DNA of 64,000 bases from Ptiloglossa arizonensis. Taxonomy: Eukaryota > Arthropoda > Insecta > Hymenoptera > Colletidae. Both the position numbers and the translations under genes were made by a program. The DNA lies in the NCBI RefSeq assembly GCF_051014685.1, contig NC_135053.1, positions 3,348,001-3,412,000 of the forward strand. The letters are read 5' to 3'. Below, piece by piece: positions 49,501 to 61,928 of the stretch (position 1 is the stretch's first letter; each line of letters opens with the position of its first letter). The notes under the pieces are model-generated. The model did no database searches. It was not told where the DNA came from and saw only the letters and a program-made list of their open reading frames with translations.

Positions 49501-50903
49501 TGGAGATAAGAAACGCTTGAGAAACTCAAAATTATCGCAGTTCTGATGCTCGAAACGAATAACTAGAACGGCCTAGGGGAAAAGTACGCATACCTTTGCA
49601 ATCGGGCGAGCTTCTACTTTCAGATGCAACAGAAATTTTGCGGATTGGCCAATGCGTTCGCGATATATGGCAGTTTGGAGGTAAGAAACGCTTGAGAAAC
49701 TCAAAATTTTTGCAGTTCTGATGCTCGAAAAGAATAACTAGAACTGCCTAGGGGAAAACTACTCATACCTTTGTAATCGGGCGTGTTTCTACTTTCAGAT
49801 GCAACAGAAATTTTGCGGATTGGTCAATCCGTTCGCGAGATATGGCAGTTTGGAGGTAAGAAACGCTTGAGAAACTCCAAATTTTCGCAGTTCTGATGCT
49901 CGAAACGAATAACTAGAACGGCCTAGGGGAAAACTACTCATACCTTTGTAATCGGGCGAGTTTCTACTTTCAGATGCAACAGAAATTTTGCGTATTGGTC
50001 CAACCGTTCGCGAGATATGGCAGTTTGGAGGTAAGAAACGCTTGAGAAACTCCAAATTTTCGCAGTTCTGATGCTAGAAACGAATAACTAGAACGGCCTA
50101 GGGGAAAACTACACATACCGTTGTAATCGGGCGAGTTTCTACTTTCAGATGCAACAGAAATTTTGCGGATTGGTAAATCCGTTCGCGAGATATGGCAGTT
50201 TGGAGGTAAGAAACGCTTGGGAAACTCCAAATTTTCGCAGTTCTGATACTCGAAACGAATAACTAGAACGGCCTAGGGGAAAAGTACGCATACCGTTGTA
50301 ATCGGGCGAATTTCTGCTTTCAGATGCAACAGAAATTTTGCGTATTGGTCAATCCGTTCGCGAGATATGGCAGTTTGGATGTAAGAAACGCTTGAGAAAC
50401 TCAAAATTTTCGCAGTTCTGATGCTCGAACAGAATAACTAGGACGGCCTAGGGGAAAACTACTCATACCGTTGTAATCGGGCGAGTTTCTACTTTCAGAT
50501 GCAACAGAAATTTTGCGGATTGGTCAATCCGTTCGCGAGATATGGCAGTTTGGAGATAAGAAACGCTTGAGAAACTCAAAATTATCGCAGTTCTGATGCT
50601 CGAAACGAATAACTAGAACGGCCTAGGGGAAAAGTACGCATACCTTTGCAATCGGGCGAGCTTCTACTTTCAGATGCAACAGAAATTTTGCGGATTGGTC
50701 AATGCGTTCGCGAGATATGGCAGTTTGGAGGTAAGAAACGCTTGAGAAACTCAAAATTTTTGCAGTTCTGATGCTCGAAAAGAATAACTAGAACGGCCTA
50801 GGGGAAAACTACTCAAACCGTTGTAATCGGGTAAGTTTCTACTTTCAGACGGAACAGAAATTTGGCGGATTGGTCAATCCGTTCGCGAGATATGGCAGTT
50901 TGG
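46529..50903 (+). repeat. Satellite stretch built from copies of distant blocks
   Basis: About 46600-48798 follows 34700-36898 at an offset of 11900 (68 monomers) with few differences, for example CGAAGCG near 48151 against CGAAACG. From 48279 to about 49250 the order also follows 28329-29300 (offset 19950, 114 monomers). The part from 49.3 to 50.9 kb is a mixture of short runs. It includes a hybrid monomer at 50729, where a TTTTTGCAG front is joined to a GGGTAAG / ACGGAAC back. No other DNA is present. Confidence 0.82.
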
Positions 50904-52478
50904 ATGTAAGAAACGCTTGAGAGACTCAAAATTTTCGCCGTTCTGATGCTCGAGACGAATAACTAGAACGGCCTAGGGGAAAACTACTCAAACCGTTGTA
51001 ATCGGGTAAGTTTCTACTTTCAGACGGAACAGAAATTTGGCGGATTGGTCAATCCGTTCGCGAGATATGGCAGTTTGGAGGTAAGAAACGCTTGAGAAAC
51101 TCAAAATTTTCGCAGTTCTGATGCTCAGAACGAATAACTAGAACGGCCTAGGGGAAAACTACTCATACCGTTGTAAACGGGCGAGTTTCTACTTTCAGAT
51201 GCAACAGAAATTTTGCGGATTGGTCAATCCGTTCGCGAGATATGGCAGTTTGGAGATAAGAAACGCTTGAGAAACTCAAAATTTTCACAGTTCTGATGCT
51301 CGAAACGAATAACTAGAACGGCCTAGGGGAAAAGTACGCATACCTTTGCAATCGGGCGAGCTTCTACTTTCAGATGCAACAGAAATTTTGCGGATTGGTC
51401 AATCCGTTCGCGAGATATGGCAGTTTGGAGGTAAGAAACGCTTCTGAAACTCAAAATTTTCGCAGTTCTGATGCTCGAAAAGAATAACTAGAACGGCCTA
51501 GGGGAAAACTACTCATACCGTTGTAATCGGGCGAGTTTCTACTTTCAGATGCAACAGAAATTTTGCAGATTAGTCAATCCGTTCGCGAGATATGGCAGTT
51601 TTAATGTAAGAAACGCTTGAGAAACTCAAAATTTTTGCAGTTCTGATGCTCGAAACGAATAACTAGAACGGCCTAGGGGAAAACTACTCATACCGTTGTA
51701 ATCGGGCGAGTTTCTACTTTCAGATGCAACAGAAATTTTGCGGATTGGTCAATCCGTTCGCGAGATATGGCAGTTTGGAGGTAAGAAACGCTTGGGAAAC
51801 TCCAAATTTTCGCAGTTCTGATACTCGAAACGAATAACTAGAACGGCCTAGGGGAAAAGTACGCATACCGTTGTAATCGGGCGAATTTCTACTTTCAGAT
51901 GCAACAGAAATTTTGCGTATTGGTCAATCCGTTCGCGAGATATGGCAGTTTGGAGGTAAGAAACGCTTGAGAAACTCAAAATTTTCGCAGTTCTGATGCT
52001 TGAACAGAATAACTAGAACGGCCTAGGGGAAAAGTACGCATACCTTTGCAATCGGGCGAGCTTCTACTTTCAGATGCAACAGAAATTTTGCGGATTAGTC
52101 AATCCGTTCGCGAGATATGGCAGTTTTGATGTAAGAAACGCTTGAGAAACTCAAAATATTTGCAGTTCTGATGCTCGAAAAGAATAACTAGAACGGCCTA
52201 GGGGAAAAGTACGCATACCTTTGCAATCGGGCGAGCTTCTACTTTCAGATGCAACAGAAATTTTGCGTATTGGTCAAACCGTTCGCGAGATATGGCAGTT
52301 TGGAGGTAAGAAACGCTTGAGAAACTCAAAATTTTCGCAGTCCTGATGCTCGAACAGAATAACTAGAACGGCCTAGGGGAAAACTTCTCATACCATTGTA
52401 ATCGGGCGAGTTTCTACTTTCAGATGCAACAGAAATTTTGCGGATTGGTCAATCCGTTCGCGAGATATGGCAGTTTGG
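50904..52478 (+). repeat. Higher-order unit 1, nine monomers (1575 bp)
   Basis: The unit opens with the header monomer used to mark all later units: GAGAGACTC, CGCCGTTCTG, CTCAAACCG, GGGTAAG and AGACGGAACAG. Next come GCTCAGAACG with AAACGGG, AGATAAG with TTCACAG, CTTCTGAAAC, TTTTTGCAG, GATACTCG, GCTTGAACAG, AATATTTGCAG and GCAGTCCTG monomers. The header carries CTCGAGACG, shared by units 1 to 4 only. Confidence 0.88.
51166..51182 (+). other. Best form of the CENP-B-box-like motif (AACGGG variant)
   Basis: This copy reads TACCGTTGTAAACGGGC. The T-to-A change at motif position 12 satisfies the R of the CENP-B box, so the match rises to 13 of 17, with the same 7 of 9 core bases. The variant recurs in the 51-64 kb units, for example in the monomers beginning at 51079, 52654, 54229, 57904, 58779, 60004, 60879, 62104 and 62979. 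It is interspersed with copies whose motif is broken (TTTGCAATCGGG). This resembles the alternation of box-positive and box-negative monomers in human alpha satellite, but binding is not shown. Confidence 0.4.
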
Positions 52479-54053
52479 ATGTAAGAAACGCTTGAGAGAC
52501 TAAAAATTTTCGCCGTTCTGATGCTCGAGACGAATAACTAGAACGGCCTAGGGGAAAACTACTCAAACCGTTGTAATCGGGTAAGTTTCTACTTTCAGAC
52601 GGAACAGAAATTTGGCGGATTGGTCAATCCGTTCGCGAGATATGGCAGTTTGGAGGTAAGAAACGCTTGAGAAACTCAAAATTTTCGCAGTTCTGATGCT
52701 CAGAACGAATAACTAGAACGGCCTAGGGGAAAACTACTCATACCGTTGTAAACGGGCGAGTTTCTACTTTCAGATGCAACAGAAATTTTGCGGATTGGTC
52801 AATCCGTTCGCGAGATATGGCAGTTTGGAGATAAGAAACGCTTGAGAAACTCAAAATTTTCACAGTTCTGATGCTCGAAACGAATAACTAGAACGGCCTA
52901 GGGGAAAAGTACGCATACCTTTGCAATCGGGCGAGCTTCTACTTTCAGATGCAACAGAAATTTTGCGGATTGGTCAATCCGTTCGCGAGATATGGCAGTT
53001 TGGAGGTAAGAAACGCTTCTGAAACTCAAAATGTTTGCAGTTCTGATGCTCGAAACGAATAACTAGAACGGCCTAGGGGAAAACTACTCATACCGTTGTA
53101 ATCGGGCGAGTTTCTACTTTCAGATGCAACAGAAATTTTGCGGATTGGTCAATCCGTTCGCGAGATATGGCAGTTTGGAGGTAAGAAACGCTTGGGAAAC
53201 TCCAAATTTTCGCAGTTCTGATACTCGAAACGAATAACTAGAACGGCCTAGGGGAAAAGTACGCATACCGTTGTAATCGGGCGAATTTCTACTTTCAGAT
53301 GCAACAGAAATTTTGCGTATTGGTCAATCCGTTCGCGAGATATGGCAGTTTGGAGGTAAGAAACGCTTGAGAAACTCAAAATTTTCGCAGTTCTGATGCT
53401 TGAACAGAATAACTAGAAAGGCCTAGGGGAAAACTACTCATACCGTTGTAAACGGGCGAGTTTCTACTTTCAGATGCAACAGAAATTTTGCGGATTGGTC
53501 AATCCGTTCGCGAGATATGGCAGTTTGGAGATAAGAAACGCTTGAGAAACTCAAAATTTTCGCAGTTCTGATGCTCGAAACGAATAACTAGAACGGCCTA
53601 GGGGAAAAGTACGCATACCTTTGCAATCGGGCGAGCTTCTACTTTCAGATGCAACAGAAATTTTGCGGATTAGTCAATCCGTTCGCGAGATATGGCAGTT
53701 TTGATGTAAGAAACGCTTGAGAAACTCAAAATATTTGCAGTTCTGATGCTCGAAAAGAATAACTAGAACGGCCTAGGGGAAAAGTACGCATACCTTTGCA
53801 ATCGGGCGAGCTTCTACTTTCAGATGCAACAGAAATTTTGCGTATTGGTCAAACCGTTCGCGAGATATGGCAGTTTGGAGGTAAGAAACGCTTGAGAAAC
53901 TCAAAATTTTCGCAGTCCTGATGCTCGAACAGAATAACTAGAACGGCCTAGGGGAAAACTTCTCATACCATTGTAATCGGGCGAGTTTCTACTTTCAGAT
54001 GCAACAGAAATTTTGCGGATTGGTCAATCCGTTCGCGAGATATGGCAGTTTGG
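52479..54053 (+). repeat. Higher-order unit 2, nine monomers (1575 bp)
   Basis: It has the same length as unit 1 but a slightly different make-up. The CTTCTG and TTTTTGCAG monomers are fused into one hybrid (53004, CTTCTG with AAATGTTTGCAG), and an extra AAACGGG / AGATAAG pair is present (53354 and 53529). The hybrid recurs 1575 bp later, so it was formed before the unit was copied. Confidence 0.88.
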
Positions 54054-55978
54054 ATGTAAGAAACGCTTGAGAGACTCAAAATTTTCGCCGTTCTGATGCT
54101 CGAGACGAATAACTAGAACGGCCTAGGGGAAAACTACTCAAACCGTTGTAATCGGGTAAGTTTCTACTTTCAGACGGAACAGAAATTTGGCGGATTGGTC
54201 AATCCGTTCGCGAGATATGGCAGTTTGGAGGTAAGAAACGCTTGAGAAACTCAAAATTTTCGCAGTTCTGATGCTCAGAACGAATAACTAGAACGGCCTA
54301 GGGGAAAACTACTCATACCGTTGTAAACGGGCGAGTTTCTACTTTCAGATGCAACAGAAATTTTGCGGATTGGTCAATCCGTTCGCGAGATATGGCAGTT
54401 TGGAGATAAGAAACGCTTGAGAAACTCAAAATTTTCACAGTTCTGATGCTCGAAACGAATAACTAGAACGGCCTAGGGGAAAAGTACGCATACCTTTGCA
54501 ATCGGGCGAGCTTCTACTTTCAGATGCAACAGAAATTTTGCGGATTGGTCAATCCGTTCGCGAGATATGGCAGTTTGGAGGTAAGAAACGCTTCTGAAAC
54601 TCAAAATGTTTGCAGTTCTGATGCTCGAAACGAATAACTAGAACGGCCTAGGGGAAAACTACTCATACCGTTGTAATCGGGCGAGTTTCTACTTTCAGAT
54701 GCAACAGAAATTTTGCGGATTGGTCAATCCGTTCGCGAGATATGGCAGTTTGGAGGTAAGAAACGCTTGGGAAACTCCAAATTTTCGCAGTTCTGATACT
54801 CGAAACGAATAACTAGAACGGCCTAGGGGAAAAGTACGCATACCGTTGTAATCGGGCGAATTTCTACTTTCAGATGCAACAGAAATTTTGCGTATTGGTC
54901 AATCCGTTCGCGAGATATGGCAGTTTGGAGGTAAGAAACGCTTGAGAAACTCAAAATTTTCGCAGTTCTGATGCTTGAACAGAATAACTAGAAAGGCCTA
55001 GGGGAAAACTACTCATACCGTTGTAAACGGGCGAGTTTCTACTTTCAGATGCAACAGAAATTTTGCGGATTGGTCAATCCGTTCGCGAGATATGGCAGTT
55101 TGGAGATAAGAAACGCTTGAGAAACTCAAAATTTTCGCAGTTCTGATGCTCGAAACGAATAACTAGAACGGCCTAGGGGAAAAGTACGCATACCTTTGCA
55201 ATCGGGCGAGCTTCTACTTTCAGATGCAACAGAAATTTTGCGGATTAGTCAATCCGTTCGCGAGATATGGCAGTTTTGATGTAAGAAACGCTTGAGAAAC
55301 TCAAAATATTTGCAGTTCTGATGCTCGAAAAGAATAACTAGAACGGCCTAGGGGAAAAGTACGCATACCTTTGCAATCGGGCGAGCTTCTACTTTCAGAT
55401 GCAACAGAAATTTTGCGTATTGGTCAAACCGTTCGCGAGATATGGCAGTTTGGAGGTAAGAAACGCTTGAGAAACTCAAAATTTTCGCAGTCCTGATGCT
55501 CGAACAGAATAACTAGAACGGCCTAGGGGAAAACTACTCATACCGTTGTAAACGGGCGAGTTTCTACTTTCAGATGCAACAGAAATTTTGCGGATTGGTC
55601 AATCCGTTCGCGAGATATGGCAGTTTGGAGATAAGAAACGCTTGAGAAACTCAAAATTTTCACAGTTCTGATGCTCGAAACGAATAACTAGAACGGCCTA
55701 GGGGAAAACTACTCATACCTTTGTAATCGGGCGAGTTTCTACTTTCAGATGCAACAGAAATTTTGCGTATTGGTCAAACCGTTCGCGAGATATGGCAGTT
55801 TGGAGGTAAGAAACGCTTGAGAAACTCAAAATTTTCGCAGTCCTGATGCTCGAACAGAATAACTAGAACGGCCTAGGGGAAAACTTCTCATACCATTGTA
55901 ATCGGGCGAGTTTCTACTTTCAGATGCAACAGAAATTTTGCGGATTGGTCAATCCGTTCGCGAGATATGGCAGTTTGG
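54054..55978 (+). repeat. Higher-order unit 3, eleven monomers (1925 bp)
   Basis: The first eight monomers match unit 2, including the AAATGTTTGCAG hybrid (54579) and GCTTGAACAG with GAAAGGCC (54929). The unit is then extended: the GCAGTCCTG monomer occurs twice (55454 and 55804), and the copies between are recombinants with AAACGGG and TCAAACCG. Confidence 0.86.
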
Positions 55979-57728
55979 ATGTAAGAAACGCTTGAGAGAC
56001 TCAAAATTTTCGCCGTTCTGATGCTCGAGACGAATAACTAGAACGGCCTAGGGGAAAACTACTCAAACCGTTGTAATCGGGTAAGTTTCTACTTTCAGAC
56101 GGAACAGAAATTTGGCGGATTGGTCAATCCGTTCGCGAGATATGGCAGTTTGGAGGTAAGAAACGCTTGAGAAACTCAAAATTTTCGCAGTTCTGATGCT
56201 CAGAACGAATAACTAGAACGGCCTAGGGGAAAACTACTCATACCGTTGTAAACGGGCGAGTTTCTACTTTCAGATGCAACAGAAATTTTGCTGATTGGTC
56301 AATCCGTTCGCGAGATATGGCAGTTTGGAGATAAGAAACGCTTGAGAAACTCAAAATTTTCACAGTTCTGATGCTCGAAACGAATAACTAGAACGGCCTA
56401 GGGGAAAAGTACGCATACCTTTGCAATCGGGCGAGCTTCTACTTTCAGATGCAACAGAAATTTTGCGGATTGGTCAATCCGTTCGCGAGATATGGCAGTT
56501 TGGAGGTAAGAAACGCTTCTGAAACTCAAAATTTTCGCAGTTCTGATGCTCGAAAAGAATAACTAGAACGGCCTAGGGGAAAACTACTCATACCGTTGTA
56601 ATCGGGCGAGTTTCTACTTTCAGATGCAACAGAAATTTTGCAGATTAGTCAATCCGTTCGCGAGATATGGCAGTTTTGATGTAAGAAACGCTTGAGAAAC
56701 TCAAAATTTTTGCAGTTCTGATGCTCGAAACGAATAACTAGAACGGCCTAGGGGAAAGCTACTCATACCGTTGTAATCGGGCGAGTTTCTACTTTCAGAT
56801 GCAACAGAAATTTTGCGGATTGGTCAATCCGTTCGCGAGATATGGCAGTTTGGAGGTAAGAAACGCTTGGGAAACTCCAAATTTTCGCAGTTCTGATACT
56901 CGAAACGAATAACTAGAACGGCCTAGGGGAAAAGTACGCATACCGTTGTAATCGGGCGAATTTCTACTTTCAGATGCAACAGAAATTTTGCGTATTGGTC
57001 AATCCGTTCGCGAGATATGGCAGTTTGGAGGTAAGAAACGCTTGAGAAACTCAAAATTTTCGCAGTTCTGATGCTCGAAACGAATAACTAGAACGGCCTA
57101 GGGGAAAAGTACGCATACCTTTGCAATCGGGCGAGCTTCTACTTTCAGATGCAACAGAAATTTTGCGGATTAGTCAATCCGTTCGCGAGATATGGCAGTT
57201 TTGATGTAAGAAACGCTTGAGAAACTCAAAATATTTGCAGTTCTGATGCTCGAAAAGAATAACTAGAACGGCCTAGGGGAAAAGTACGCATACCTTTGCA
57301 ATCGGGCGAGCTTCTACTTTCAGATGCAACAGAAATTTTGCGGATTGGTCAATCCGTTCGCGAGATATGGCAGTTTGGAGGTAAGAAACGCTTGAGAAAC
57401 TCAAAATTTTTGCAGTTCTGATGCTCGAAAAGAATAACTAGAACGGCCTAGGGGAAAACTACTCATACCGTTGTAATCGGGCGTGTTTCTACTTTCAGAT
57501 GCAACAGAAATTTTGCGGATTGGTCAATCCGTTCGCGAGATATGGCAGTTTGGAGGTAAGAAACGCTTGAGAAACTCCAAATTTTCGCAGTTCTGATGTT
57601 CGAAACGAATAACTAGAACGGCCTAGGGGAAAACTACTCATACCTTTGTAATCGGGCGAGTTTCTACTTTCAGATGCAACAGAAATTTTGCGGATTGGTC
57701 AATCCGTTCGCGAGATATGGCAGTTTGG
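55979..57728 (+). repeat. Higher-order unit 4, ten monomers (1750 bp)
   Basis: The header monomer (last one with CTCGAGACG) is followed by the standard GCTCAGAACG, AGATAAG/TTCACAG, CTTCTG, TTTTTGCAG and GATACTCG order, and then by GCAATCGGG and GGGCGTG monomers. It lacks the GCAGTCCTG monomer that ends the other complete units. Private changes include GCTGATTGG near 56290 and GGGGAAAGCTAC near 56752. Confidence 0.86.
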
Positions 57729-59828
57729 ATGTAAGAAACGCTTGAGAGACTCAAAATTTTCGCCGTTCTGATGCTCGAAACGAATAACTAGAACGGCCTA
57801 GGGGAAAACTACTCAAACCGTTGTAATCGGGTAAGTTTCTACTTTCAGACGGAACAGAAATTTGGCGGATTGGTCAATCCGTTCGCGAGATATGGCAGTT
57901 TGGAGGTAAGAAACGCTTGAGAAACTCAAATTTTTCGCAGTTCTGATGCTCAGAACGAATAACTAGAACGGCCTAGGGGAAAACTACTCATACCGTTGTA
58001 AACGGGCGAGTTTCTACTTTCAGATGCAACAGAAATTTTGCGGATTGGTCAATCCGTTCGCGAGATATGGCAGTTTGGAGATAAGAAACGCTTGAGAAAC
58101 TCAAAATTTTCACAGTTCTGATGCTCGAAACGAATAACTAGAACGGCCTAGGGGAAAAGTTCGCATACCTTTGCAATCGGGCGAGCTTCTACTTTCAGAT
58201 GCAACAGAAATTTTGCGGATTGGTCAATCCGTTCGCGAGATATGGCAGTTTGGAGGTAAGAAACGCTTCTGAAACTCAAAATTTTCGCAGTTCTGATGCT
58301 CGAAAAGAATAACTAGAACGGCCTAGGGGAAAACTACTCATACCGTTGTAATCGGGCGAGTTTCTACTTTCAGATGCAACAGAAATTTTGCAGATTAGTC
58401 AATCCGTTCGCGAGATATGGCAGTTTTGATGTAAGAAACGCTTGAGAAACTCAAAATTTTTGCAGTTCTGATGCTCGAAACGAATAACTAGAACGGCCTA
58501 GGGGAAAACTACTCATACCGTTGTAATCGGGCGAGTTTCTACTCTCAGATGCAACAGAAATTTTGCGGATTGGTCAATCCGTTCGCGAGATATGGCAGTT
58601 TGGAGGTAAGAAACGCTTGGGAAACTCCAAATTTTCGCAGTTCCGATACTCGAAACGAATAACTAGAACGGCCTAGGGGAAAAGTACGCATACCGTTGTA
58701 ATCGGGCGAATTTCTACTTTCAGATGCAACAGAAATTTTGCGTATTGGTCAATCCGTTCGCGAGATATGGCAGTTTGGAGGTAAGAAACGCTTGAGAAAC
58801 TCAAAATTTTCGCAGTTCTGATGCTCGAACAGAATAACTAGAACGGCCTAGGGGAAAAATACTCATACCGTTGTAAACGGGCGAGTTTCTACTTTCAGAT
58901 GCAACAGAAATTTTGCGGATTGGTCAATCCGTTCGCGAGATATGGCAGTTTGGAGATAAGAAACGCTTGAGAAACTCAAAATTTTCGCAGTTCTGATGCT
59001 CGAAACAAATAACTAGAACGGCCTAGGGGAAAAGTACGCATACCTTTGCAATCGGGCGAGCTTCTACTTTCAGATGCAACAGAAATTTTGCGGATTAGTC
59101 AATCCGTTCGCGAGATATGGCAGTTTTGATGTAAGAAACGCTTGAGAAACTCAAAATATTTGCAGTTCTGATGCTCGAAAAGAATAACTAGAACGGCCTA
59201 GGGGAAAAGTACGCATACCTTTGCAATCGGGCGAGCTTCTACTTTCAGATGCAACAGAAATTTTGCGGATTGGTCAATCCGTTCGCGAGATATGGCAGTT
59301 TGGAGGTAAGAAACGCTTGAGAAACTCAAAATTTTTGCAGTTCTGATGCTCGAAAAGAATAACTAGAACGGCCTAGGGGAAAACTACTCATACCGTTGTA
59401 ATCGGGCGTGTTTCTACTTTCAGATGCAACAGAAATTTTGCGGATTGGTCAATCCGTTCGCGAGATATGGCAGTTTGGAGGTAAGAAACGCTTGAGAAAC
59501 TCCAAATTTTCGCAGTTCTGATGCTCGAAACGAATAACAAGAACGGCCTAGGGGAAAACTACTCATACCTTTGTAATCGGGCGAGTTTCTACTTTCAGAT
59601 GCAACAGAAATTTTGCGTATTGGTCAAACCGTTCGCGAGATATGGCAGTTTGGAGGTAAGAAACGCTTGAGAAACTCAAAATTTTCGCAGTCCTGATGCT
59701 CGAACAGAATAACTAGAACGGCCTAGGGGAAAACTTCTCATACCATTGTAATCGGGCGAGTTTCTACTTTCAGATGCAACAGAAATTTTGCGGATTGGTC
59801 AATCCGTTCGCGAGATATGGCAGTTTGG
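57729..59828 (+). repeat. Higher-order unit 5, twelve monomers (2100 bp)
   Basis: Twelve monomers, header first (now CTCGAAACG), ending with the GCAGTCCTG / CTTCTCATACCATTG monomer. Compared line by line with the next unit, I count six substitutions in 2100 bp: one near 57931, four in or beside the 58254 monomer (CTTCTG front and GGGCGAG) and one at ACTCTCAG near 58544. Rare shared changes include GTTCCGATACTCG, GGGGAAAAATAC, CGAAACAAATAAC and AATAACAAGAACGG. Confidence 0.93.
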
Positions 59829-61928
59829 ATGTAAGAAACGCTTGAGAGACTCAAAATTTTCGCCGTTCTGATGCTCGAAACGAATAACTAGAACGGCCTA
59901 GGGGAAAACTACTCAAACCGTTGTAATCGGGTAAGTTTCTACTTTCAGACGGAACAGAAATTTGGCGGATTGGTCAATCCGTTCGCGAGATATGGCAGTT
60001 TGGAGGTAAGAAACGCTTGAGAAACTCAAAATTTTCGCAGTTCTGATGCTCAGAACGAATAACTAGAACGGCCTAGGGGAAAACTACTCATACCGTTGTA
60101 AACGGGCGAGTTTCTACTTTCAGATGCAACAGAAATTTTGCGGATTGGTCAATCCGTTCGCGAGATATGGCAGTTTGGAGATAAGAAACGCTTGAGAAAC
60201 TCAAAATTTTCACAGTTCTGATGCTCGAAACGAATAACTAGAACGGCCTAGGGGAAAAGTTCGCATACCTTTGCAATCGGGCGAGCTTCTACTTTCAGAT
60301 GCAACAGAAATTTTGCGGATTGGTCAATCCGTTCGCGAGATATGGCAGTTTGGAGGTAAGAAACGCTTGAGAAACTCAAAATTTTTGCAGTTCTGATGCT
60401 CGAAAAGAATAACTAGAACGGCCTAGGGGAAAACTACTCATACCGTTGTAATCGGGCGTGTTTCTACTTTCAGATGCAACAGAAATTTTGCAGATTAGTC
60501 AATCCGTTCGCGAGATATGGCAGTTTTGATGTAAGAAACGCTTGAGAAACTCAAAATTTTTGCAGTTCTGATGCTCGAAACGAATAACTAGAACGGCCTA
60601 GGGGAAAACTACTCATACCGTTGTAATCGGGCGAGTTTCTACTTTCAGATGCAACAGAAATTTTGCGGATTGGTCAATCCGTTCGCGAGATATGGCAGTT
60701 TGGAGGTAAGAAACGCTTGGGAAACTCCAAATTTTCGCAGTTCCGATACTCGAAACGAATAACTAGAACGGCCTAGGGGAAAAGTACGCATACCGTTGTA
60801 ATCGGGCGAATTTCTACTTTCAGATGCAACAGAAATTTTGCGTATTGGTCAATCCGTTCGCGAGATATGGCAGTTTGGAGGTAAGAAACGCTTGAGAAAC
60901 TCAAAATTTTCGCAGTTCTGATGCTCGAACAGAATAACTAGAACGGCCTAGGGGAAAAATACTCATACCGTTGTAAACGGGCGAGTTTCTACTTTCAGAT
61001 GCAACAGAAATTTTGCGGATTGGTCAATCCGTTCGCGAGATATGGCAGTTTGGAGATAAGAAACGCTTGAGAAACTCAAAATTTTCGCAGTTCTGATGCT
61101 CGAAACAAATAACTAGAACGGCCTAGGGGAAAAGTACGCATACCTTTGCAATCGGGCGAGCTTCTACTTTCAGATGCAACAGAAATTTTGCGGATTAGTC
61201 AATCCGTTCGCGAGATATGGCAGTTTTGATGTAAGAAACGCTTGAGAAACTCAAAATATTTGCAGTTCTGATGCTCGAAAAGAATAACTAGAACGGCCTA
61301 GGGGAAAAGTACGCATACCTTTGCAATCGGGCGAGCTTCTACTTTCAGATGCAACAGAAATTTTGCGGATTGGTCAATCCGTTCGCGAGATATGGCAGTT
61401 TGGAGGTAAGAAACGCTTGAGAAACTCAAAATTTTTGCAGTTCTGATGCTCGAAAAGAATAACTAGAACGGCCTAGGGGAAAACTACTCATACCGTTGTA
61501 ATCGGGCGTGTTTCTACTTTCAGATGCAACAGAAATTTTGCGGATTGGTCAATCCGTTCGCGAGATATGGCAGTTTGGAGGTAAGAAACGCTTGAGAAAC
61601 TCCAAATTTTCGCAGTTCTGATGCTCGAAACGAATAACAAGAACGGCCTAGGGGAAAACTACTCATACCTTTGTAATCGGGCGAGTTTCTACTTTCAGAT
61701 GCAACAGAAATTTTGCGTATTGGTCAAACCGTTCGCGAGATATGGCAGTTTGGAGGTAAGAAACGCTTGAGAAACTCAAAATTTTCGCAGTCCTGATGCT
61801 CGAACAGAATAACTAGAACGGCCTAGGGGAAAACTTCTCATACCATTGTAATCGGGCGAGTTTCTACTTTCAGATGCAACAGAAATTTTGCGGATTGGTC
61901 AATCCGTTCGCGAGATATGGCAGTTTGG
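59829..61928 (+). repeat. Higher-order unit 6, twelve monomers (2100 bp)
   Basis: It differs from unit 5 by only six substitutions by my count (about 99.7% identity), while neighbouring monomers inside the unit differ at many sites. This is the hallmark of a young higher-order repeat: the 12-mer, not the monomer, is the current unit of copying. Confidence 0.93.
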
